Below are positions 1 to 6,867 of a DNA stretch of 6,867 nt, one piece after another. This DNA comes from CAVAWX01 sp963592385 (GTDB lineage: Bacteria > Actinomycetota > Coriobacteriia > Coriobacteriales > QAMH01). The position numbers were made by a program, and so were the translations under genes. Within the stretch, counting starts at the first letter, position 1. Every line of letters starts with the position of its first letter. The notes below the pieces were generated by a model. It ran no database searches. It saw only the letters and a program-made list of their open reading frames with translations, and was not told where the DNA came from. The stretch is taken from contig CAVAWX010000087.1 of the NCBI GenBank assembly GCA_963592385.1, positions 1 to 6,867 of the forward strand, read 5' to 3'.

Positions 1-547
1 GCATGTAGTTGCGCAGCTGCAGGTAGGCGTCAGATGCGTCGGTCTCCTCGCGCGACGGCGATTTCAGCTCGAAGAGCACGAGCGGCATGCCGTTCACGAA
101 GGCGATGACGTCGGGGCGCTTCTCGGAGTACTCGACGAAGGTCCACTGGTTCACGACGTGGAAGTCGTTGTTTTCGGGGTCGTCGAAGTCGAGCAGGCGC
201 ACGATGTCGTCGCGTTCCTGCTTCCCGTCGAAGAAGCGCACCTCCACGCCCGACTGCAGGTAGTCGGTGAAGGTCTCGTTGCGCTGCTCGAGCGTGCCGC
301 CCTCGACGTTTTTGATCTTGAGGACGGCCTCGTCGATGGCCGTTTGAGGAAGGCCCTTGTTGATGCGCGCGAGGGCGTTTTCCAAGACCTCCGGCAGGAA
401 GACGTCGCGGTACGCCTCGGAGCTGCGGCGCACGTCGGGGCCGTACAGGTGCGTGTAGCCGAGCGTGTCTGCCATGCGCTCGATGATGCACTGCTCGTAG
501 AAATCCTCGTTGAAGGCGCCCGTCGCCTCGTAGTGAAATCCTGCCAT
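1..547 (-). CDS. hsdR: Type I restriction endonuclease R subunit, N-terminal part (3' end outside window)
   Basis: This is the motor and nuclease subunit of a type I restriction-modification complex (HsdR2M2S). It would translocate and cut DNA that lacks the host methylation pattern. The frame is open from the ATG at 547-545 to the left window edge, giving 182 residues of a protein usually about 1,000 long. The visible part is the HSDR_N nuclease domain. It has the PD-(D/E)xK core: Asp146 in RPDV, then Glu160 and Lys162 in FELKSP. A QxxxY motif follows (Gln177, Tyr181), as expected for HsdR. The segment DFDDPENNDFHVVNQWTF (residues 120-137) is also typical of the family. The start is supported by GAGG six bases upstream. 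The helicase domains and the partners hsdM and hsdS would lie beyond the left edge and cannot be seen. The gene is divergent from the pyrimidine operon. Its base composition is only slightly less GC-rich than its neighbours, so transfer is possible but not shown. Confidence 0.9.
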   Translation of the reverse strand, partial: MAGFHYEATGAFNEDFYEQCIIERMADTLGYTHLYGPDVRRSSEAYRDVFLPEVLENALARINKGLPQTAIDEAVLKIKNVEGGTLEQRNETFTDYLQSGVEVRFFDGKQERDDIVRLLDFDDPENNDFHVVNQWTFVEYSEKRPDVIAFVNGMPLVLFELKSPSREETDASDAYLQLRNYM

Positions 548-584
548 TTGAGACCTCGAATCTGAAAAGGAACAGGTGCTTTGG

Positions 585-590
585 ATTATA
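585..590 (-). promoter_or_regulatory. Putative -10 box of the hsdR promoter
   Basis: Read on the minus strand this is a perfect TATAAT. It lies 37 bases upstream of the hsdR start codon, which would place the transcription start near 578 and leave a leader of about 30 bases. The -35 is poor: the best candidate, TTCACC (610-605), is only 14 bases away, and nothing at the usual 16-18 bases resembles TTGACA. The hexamer stands out in otherwise very GC-rich DNA. Activity is inferred from sequence only. Confidence 0.55.
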
Positions 591-612
591 CGGCTCCCCC
601 GGGCGGTGAATT

Positions 613-622
613 CGCACGTGCG
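613..622. repeat. Perfect 10-bp palindrome CGCACGTGCG
   Basis: The ten bases read the same on both strands. The palindrome lies just upstream of the hsdR -10 box, where a -35 element would be expected. It could be an operator half or core, but short GC-rich palindromes also arise by chance in DNA of this composition. Confidence 0.4.
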
Positions 623-642
623 GCCGGGTGGCGGCGGGCAGG

Positions 643-656
643 CCACGCACGCGTGG
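643..656. repeat. Inverted repeat CCACGC-ac-GCGTGG
   Basis: Two perfect six-base arms flank a two-base centre in the middle of the divergent intergenic region. The form suits a dimeric DNA-binding protein site. The sequence shows no link to a known regulator. Confidence 0.35.
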
Positions 657-668
657 TGGCGGGTGGAC

Positions 669-684
669 GCGGACGCCCGTCCGC
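669..684. repeat. Inverted repeat GCGGACG-cc-CGTCCGC
   Basis: Two perfect seven-base arms flank a two-base centre. This is the longest dyad in the intergenic region and lies about 85-100 bases upstream of the proposed pyr -10 box. The two-base spacer is too tight for an RNA hairpin loop and no U-run follows, so a protein-binding site is more likely than a terminator. No regulator is assigned. Confidence 0.4.
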
Positions 685-723
685 CCGATGCGCCGCATGT
701 CCGATGCGCCCGCCCGATGTGCC
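685..723. repeat. Three direct repeats of CCGATG(C/T)GCC
   Basis: Copies lie at 685-694, 701-710 and 714-723, with start-to-start spacings of 16 and 13 bases. The first two are identical and the third has T for C at position 7. They begin immediately after the 669-684 dyad and end about 48 bases before the pyr -10 box. They could be iterated activator or repressor sites, or simply a short local duplication. The spacing is not regular enough for a helical-phase argument. Confidence 0.4.
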
Positions 724-748
724 TTTTGCGTGCTGCGCGATTTACCCG

Positions 749-776
749 TTTCGCGCGCCTTGCGCGGTGCTAGTAT
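749..776 (+). promoter_or_regulatory. Putative extended -10 promoter of the pyr operon
   Basis: TAGTAT at 771-776 is preceded by TGC, giving an extended -10 element (TGnTAGTAT). The -35 is weak; TTTCGC at 749-754 with a 16-base spacer is the best fit. Transcription would begin near 783, leaving a leader of about 55 bases before pyrR that begins just ahead of the PyrR-binding hairpin. The extended -10 could compensate for the weak -35. This is the only plausible promoter I see just upstream of the operon. Confidence 0.5.
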
Positions 777-793
777 CTTGAGGCGAACCGAAA

Positions 794-828
794 CCTTTAA
801 GAACGCGGCCCGGCGAGGCCCGAAAGGG
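794..828 (+). promoter_or_regulatory. PyrR-binding RNA hairpin that sequesters the pyrR ribosome binding site
   Basis: The RNA can fold with lower stem CCUUU (794-798) pairing AAAGG (823-827), a seven-base, mostly purine 5' bulge (799-805), an upper stem formed by 806-811 with 817-822 (one C-C mismatch or bulge), and a five-base loop GGCGA (812-816). This matches the architecture of known PyrR binding loops: lower stem, purine-rich 5' bulge, upper stem and conserved loop. Bases 807-820 fit the published-style consensus ARUCCNGNGAGGYU, with the core CCNGNGAGGY exact. AAAGGG is also the Shine-Dalgarno for pyrR, ten bases before its ATG. No terminator or U-run follows, so the likely mechanism is UMP-stimulated PyrR binding that blocks translation initiation, as in mycobacteria, not transcription attenuation as in Bacillus. 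Confidence 0.85.
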
Positions 829-838
829 ATGGTGGTGC

Positions 839-1462
839 ATGGCTACACCCAAGACCAGGACAGTCGTCTTGGACGCGCGCGCGGTCGATCGCGCGCTCAC
901 GCGCATGGCGCACGAGATCCTCGAATCCAACAGCGGCGCAGACGGCCTGGCGCTCGTCGGCATCGTCACGCGCGGCGACCTCCTCGCCGCCGAGCTGGCC
1001 CGCCGCATCGAGGCCATCGAGTCGGCGAAGGTGCCCGTCGGGCGCCTCGACATCAGCTTCTACCGCGACGACGTGGCAAGCTACGCCCCCGAGGTGCACC
1101 GCACCGACGTCTCCTTCACCCTCGACGGCAAGACGGTCGTGCTCGTAGACGACGTGCTCTACACGGGCCGCACGGTGCGCGCGGCGCTCGACGCCCTGAA
1201 AGACCTGGGCCGCGCGAGCCGCATCCAGCTGGCCGTGCTCGTGGATCGCGGCCATCGCGAGCTGCCCATACGCGCGGATTTCGTGGGCAAGAACGTGCCG
1301 AGCTCCACCGACGAGAGCGTGCGCTTCTTCTACGAGCCGCTCGACGGCCGCACGAGCGTCGAGATTTTGGACGCGGACGGCGAGGGGCGTGTCGGCGCGG
1401 CCCCCGTGGAAAGCGCGAGCGCCCTCGACGCCGCCTTCACTTCCGCGATGGGAGGCGAGTAA
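839..1462 (+). CDS. pyrR: Bifunctional pyr operon RNA-binding regulator / uracil phosphoribosyltransferase PyrR
   Basis: PyrR binds pyr mRNA when UMP is abundant and lowers pyrimidine gene expression. Many family members also convert uracil plus PRPP to UMP. The 207-residue product has the phosphoribosyltransferase fold. TRGDLLAAELARRIE lies near residues 44-58, and YRDD at 75-78. The PRPP-binding loop VLVDDVLYTGRT is at 101-112, and the PyrR signature DRGHRELPIRADFVGKN at 136-152. Familiar PyrR proteins are about 180 residues long. The last ~25 residues, an Ala/Ser-rich tail after residue 180, are an extension with no motif I recognise. The ATG at 839 is chosen because conservation starts soon after it and AAAGGG lies ten bases upstream. 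That Shine-Dalgarno is part of the PyrR-binding hairpin, so PyrR probably controls its own synthesis. pyrB begins three bases after the stop. Confidence 0.96.
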   Translation: MATPKTRTVVLDARAVDRALTRMAHEILESNSGADGLALVGIVTRGDLLAAELARRIEAIESAKVPVGRLDISFYRDDVASYAPEVHRTDVSFTLDGKTVVLVDDVLYTGRTVRAALDALKDLGRASRIQLAVLVDRGHRELPIRADFVGKNVPSSTDESVRFFYEPLDGRTSVEILDADGEGRVGAAPVESASALDAAFTSAMGGE

Positions 1463-1465
1463 CCC

Positions 1466-2512
1466 ATGTTCGGCACGCACAGAAGCCTCATCGACATCGA
1501 AGACCTCACGCCCGGCGAGATCGTCGAGATACTGGACTGCGCACGGTCGTTCAAAGAGGTGAACGACCGCGAGATCAAGAAGCTGCCCACCCTGCGCGGG
1601 CGCACCGTCGTGAACCTCTTCCTCGAGCCGTCCACGCGCACGCGCACGAGCTTCGAGATCGCGGCCAAGCGCCTGTCGGCCGACGCCATCAACTTCTCGG
1701 CGTCCACTTCCTCGACGAAGAAGGGCGAGTCGCTTGCCGACACGGCCGCCACGCTCGACGCGATGGACGCCGACCTCGTCGTCGTGCGCAGCCGCCAGGA
1801 GGGCGCGCCGCGCGTGATCGAGCGCCACGTGCGCGCCTGCGTGGTCAACGGCGGCGACGGCAAGCACGAGCATCCCACGCAGGCACTGCTCGACGCCTTC
1901 ACCATGCGCGAGCGCTTCGGCAGCCTCGAGGGGTTGAAGGTGGGCATCGTGGGCGACGTCGCGCACTCCCGCGTCGTCGGCTCGCTCGTGCCCCTGCTCG
2001 TGATGATGGGCGCCGACCCCGTGCTCATCGGTCCGCCCACGCTCATGCCCGCCTGCCCGCACGAGCTGTGCCGCGAGGCCGCCGTGGCGGTAGGGCGCGC
2101 GGGAGATGGTGAAGGTGAGGGCGGCTCGGGCGGAAGCGGCGCCGGTGAGGCAGCCGGCGGCTCTGAAAACCCGACCCCGCTTCGCGTGTGCCACGCGCTC
2201 GACGAATGCCTGGGCGAACTCGACGTGCTCTACATGCTGCGTATCCAGATGGAGCGCCTGGAGGGCGCGCCCCTGCCCAGCCTGCGCGAGTACGCGGCGC
2301 TGTTCGGCATCGACACGCGCCGCCTCGCCGCGATGAAGCCGGACTCGGTCATCATGCACCCCGGCCCGGTGAACCGCGGCGTGGAGCTGTCCGCCGAGGC
2401 GGCAGACGCGGCCCGCTCGCTCATACTCGACCAAGTCAACGCGGGGGTGGCGGTGCGCATGGCCGTCATGTACCTGCTGCTCGGAGGTGATCCGCATGGC
2501 TTTGCTGCTTGA
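1466..2512 (+). CDS. pyrB: Aspartate carbamoyltransferase catalytic subunit
   Basis: The enzyme condenses carbamoyl phosphate with L-aspartate to give N-carbamoyl-L-aspartate. The N-terminal carbamoyl-phosphate domain carries EPSTRTRTSFE (54-64), STKKGESLADT (83-93) and the HPTQ motif (His136, Gln139). The aspartate domain carries VGDVAHSR (162-169, Arg169), MLRIQMER (257-264, Arg259 and Gln261) and HPGPVNRG (298-305). These cover the expected active-site residues. At 348 residues it is about 40 longer than usual. The excess is mostly a Gly/Ser/Ala/Glu-rich stretch at about 210-238, between the TLMP motif and the DVLYMLR strand. Codons there (GGT, GGA, GAT, GAA, GTA) differ from the GC-ending codons used elsewhere in the gene. 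The Shine-Dalgarno GGAGG (1451-1455) lies in the end of pyrR. The 3' end overlaps pyrC by 17 bases. No pyrI regulatory-chain gene is visible. Confidence 0.97.
   Translation: MFGTHRSLIDIEDLTPGEIVEILDCARSFKEVNDREIKKLPTLRGRTVVNLFLEPSTRTRTSFEIAAKRLSADAINFSASTSSTKKGESLADTAATLDAMDADLVVVRSRQEGAPRVIERHVRACVVNGGDGKHEHPTQALLDAFTMRERFGSLEGLKVGIVGDVAHSRVVGSLVPLLVMMGADPVLIGPPTLMPACPHELCREAAVAVGRAGDGEGEGGSGGSGAGEAAGGSENPTPLRVCHALDECLGELDVLYMLRIQMERLEGAPLPSLREYAALFGIDTRRLAAMKPDSVIMHPGPVNRGVELSAEAADAARSLILDQVNAGVAVRMAVMYLLLGGDPHGFAA
2483..2490 (+). promoter_or_regulatory. Ribosome binding site that fixes the pyrC start
   Basis: GGAGGTGA lies five bases before the ATG at 2496, an excellent Shine-Dalgarno and spacing. 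A GTG at 2487 in the same frame falls inside this element and cannot use it, so the ATG is preferred. The site sits within the last codons of pyrB. Confidence 0.8.
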
Positions 2513-3842
2513 AGGCGCGCACGTCGTCGACCCGCAGGTCGGCCTCGACGAGGTGGCAAGCGTGCTCGTGCGCGACGGGCGCGTCGTGGAGATCGGCCCG
2601 CAGGTGGACAAGCCCGCCAAGTGCGTCGTCCGCGACCTGTCCGGCTGCTACCTTCTGCCCGGCCTCGTGGACGCGCACGTGCACTTCCGCGACCCCGGCC
2701 TGGAGTACAAGGAAGACATCGTCTCGGGCATGCGCGCGGCCGCACGCGGCGGTTTCACCGCGGTGGCGCCCATGGCCAACACGAAGCCGACCGTCGACAC
2801 GGGCGCGCTCGTGGCCTACGAGCTGGAGAAGTGCGCATGGGCGCCGGGCCGCACGCGCGTCTTTCCCGTGGGCGCCTGCACGAAGGGCCTTGCCGGCGCC
2901 GAGCTGGCCGAGATGGGCGACATGGCGCACGCCGGCGCGGCGGCTTTTTCCGACGACGGGCGCGGCATCCAGGACAGCGGCACCATGCGCCGCGTGATGG
3001 ACTACGCGAAGATGCTGGGCAAGCCCGTCTTGTCACACTGCCAAGACGAGGGGCTGGTCGCCGGCGGCGTGGCCGACGAGGGCGCGGCCTCGACGGCGCT
3101 CGGCCTTGCGGCCTGGCCGGCGGCAGGCGAGGAGGTCCAGATCGCCCGCGACGTCGAGCTGGCCCGCCTGACGGGCTGCCATCTGCACGTGCAGCACGTG
3201 ACGACGGCCCGCGCGGTCGAGATCGTGGCCCGCGCGAAGGCAGACGGCGCGCCCGTCACCTGCGAGGCCACGCCGCACCACCTTTTCCTCGACTCCTCGT
3301 TCATCAAGCGGCAAAGCTACGACACGGACCTGAAGGTGAACCCGCCGCTGCGCAGCGCCGCCGACGCCCTCGCGCTCCAAGAAGCGCTGCTCGACGGCAC
3401 CATCGACATGGTCTCGACCGACCACGCCCCGCACGCCGCGCACGAGAAGGCCCTCGAGTTCAACCTCGCGCCCTTCGGCACGACCGGGCTGGAGACGGCC
3501 CTTGCCGCCATGCTCACCTGCCTCGTGTCCGCGCCCGCCGCCGGCTTCGAGGCCGGCGAGTGGACGGCGCTCTCGAAGCGGCGCATGGGCTGGGCGCGTC
3601 TCGTCGAGGCGATGGCCGTCGCCCCGCGCAGGCTGCTCGGCTGCGAGCCGGTGCGCATCGAGGCGGGCGGCGTCGCGGATTTCACCGTCGTGGATCCGGA
3701 CGCGGAGTGGACGGTGGACACGGCGGATTTCGCGTCGAAGGGCAAGAACTCGGCGTTTGCAGGCAAGCATCTGCGCGGGCGGGTCGTGGAGACCTACACG
3801 GCCGGCTACGCGACGTTCCAAGACGGAGAGGTGACGTTTTAA
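2496..3842 (+). CDS. pyrC: Dihydroorotase, class I
   Basis: This amidohydrolase-fold enzyme reversibly cyclises N-carbamoyl-L-aspartate to dihydroorotate. The 448-residue product has the metal-binding DAHVHFRDPG (59-68; His60, His62), FSDDG with the likely bridging Asp153, SHCQDEG (His181), HVQHVTT (His234) and the catalytic STDHAPH motif (Asp309). It continues into the class I segment EFNLAPFGTTGLET (320-333). NPPLR (281-285) is the usual substrate-side motif. The length is slightly above the usual ~425-430 for class I. The ATG at 2496 is chosen over the GTG at 2487 because GGAGGTGA lies just upstream of it. The first 17 bases overlap the end of pyrB, which suggests translational coupling. 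In several bacteria class I dihydroorotase forms a complex with PyrB; adjacency fits this but does not prove it. carA starts one base after the stop. Confidence 0.96.
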   Translation: MALLLEGAHVVDPQVGLDEVASVLVRDGRVVEIGPQVDKPAKCVVRDLSGCYLLPGLVDAHVHFRDPGLEYKEDIVSGMRAAARGGFTAVAPMANTKPTVDTGALVAYELEKCAWAPGRTRVFPVGACTKGLAGAELAEMGDMAHAGAAAFSDDGRGIQDSGTMRRVMDYAKMLGKPVLSHCQDEGLVAGGVADEGAASTALGLAAWPAAGEEVQIARDVELARLTGCHLHVQHVTTARAVEIVARAKADGAPVTCEATPHHLFLDSSFIKRQSYDTDLKVNPPLRSAADALALQEALLDGTIDMVSTDHAPHAAHEKALEFNLAPFGTTGLETALAAMLTCLVSAPAAGFEAGEWTALSKRRMGWARLVEAMAVAPRRLLGCEPVRIEAGGVADFTVVDPDAEWTVDTADFASKGKNSAFAGKHLRGRVVETYTAGYATFQDGEVTF

Positions 3843-3843
3843 G

Positions 3844-6867
<3,024 letters not shown>

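Noticed and set aside
158..565. A 135-codon plus-strand frame at the left edge
   Set aside because: It is the antisense of hsdR, whose minus-strand frame carries the complete PD-(D/E)xK and QxxxY motifs.
685..723. The three short direct repeats as a CRISPR-like array
   Set aside because: The units are only ten bases long with three- to six-base gaps, far too short for CRISPR repeats and spacers.
794..838. A Bacillus-type terminator/antiterminator attenuator in the pyr leader
   Set aside because: Only the PyrR-binding hairpin is present. No downstream GC-rich hairpin with a U-run occurs before the pyrR start.
628..2112. A long plus-strand frame overlapping pyrR and pyrB in another frame, including an ATG at 829 close to the pyrR Shine-Dalgarno
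   Set aside because: The product is mostly Arg, Gly, Ala and His without motifs. The ATG at 829 abuts AAAGGG with no spacing, whereas the pyrR ATG at 839 has proper spacing and family conservation.
2487..2489. GTG as an alternative pyrC start
   Set aside because: The codon is part of the GGAGGTGA Shine-Dalgarno that serves the ATG at 2496, and it adds only three non-conserved residues.
797..2620. A 607-codon open frame on the minus strand opposite pyrR and pyrB
   Set aside because: It lies antisense to genes with clear catalytic motifs. Its product is dominated by Ala, Arg, His and Val with no recognisable domain, as expected for the complement of GC-rich coding DNA.

Overview
The window is a high-GC bacterial segment dominated by the first half of a de novo pyrimidine (UMP) biosynthesis operon. 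On the + strand it reads pyrR, pyrB, pyrC, carA and the first ~583 codons of carB, which runs off the right edge. On the - strand, facing away from the operon, the left edge holds the first 182 codons of a type I restriction endonuclease R subunit (hsdR). A 291-base divergent intergenic region (548-838) separates the two transcription units. The very high third-position GC, the pyrR-pyrB-pyrC-carA-carB order and the long form of CarA suggest an actinobacterium, possibly of the Coriobacteriia (Eggerthella-like). That placement is an inference from sequence style, not a database result.

Layout: 1-547 (-) hsdR N-terminus with the nuclease core. 548-838 holds the divergent promoters, several small palindromes and direct repeats, and the pyr mRNA leader. 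839-1462 pyrR. 1466-2512 pyrB. 2496-3842 pyrC. 3844-5118 carA. 5118-6867 carB (partial). The pyr genes are separated by 3 and 1 bases or overlap by 17 and 1 bases. Each downstream gene has its Shine-Dalgarno sequence inside the end of the preceding gene, so the cluster is a single, probably translationally coupled operon.

Functionally, CarA (glutaminase) and CarB (synthetase) make carbamoyl phosphate. PyrB joins it to aspartate, and PyrC cyclises carbamoyl aspartate to dihydroorotate. PyrR is the UMP-sensing RNA-binding regulator. The leader just before pyrR contains a convincing PyrR-binding hairpin (794-828) matching the conserved core CCNGNGAGGY. Its lower stem pairs CCUUU with the AAAGG of the pyrR Shine-Dalgarno, and no terminator follows it. 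This points to feedback control by repression of translation initiation, as known for mycobacterial pyr operons, not by Bacillus-style transcription attenuation.

The window is mostly core metabolism and I see no wholly new system. The points most worth a second look are the Shine-Dalgarno-sequestering PyrR element, a Gly/Ser/Glu-rich low-complexity insertion inside PyrB with aberrant codon use, a ~36-residue insertion in the CarA amidotransferase domain, and the cluster of dyad and direct repeats in the divergent promoter region.
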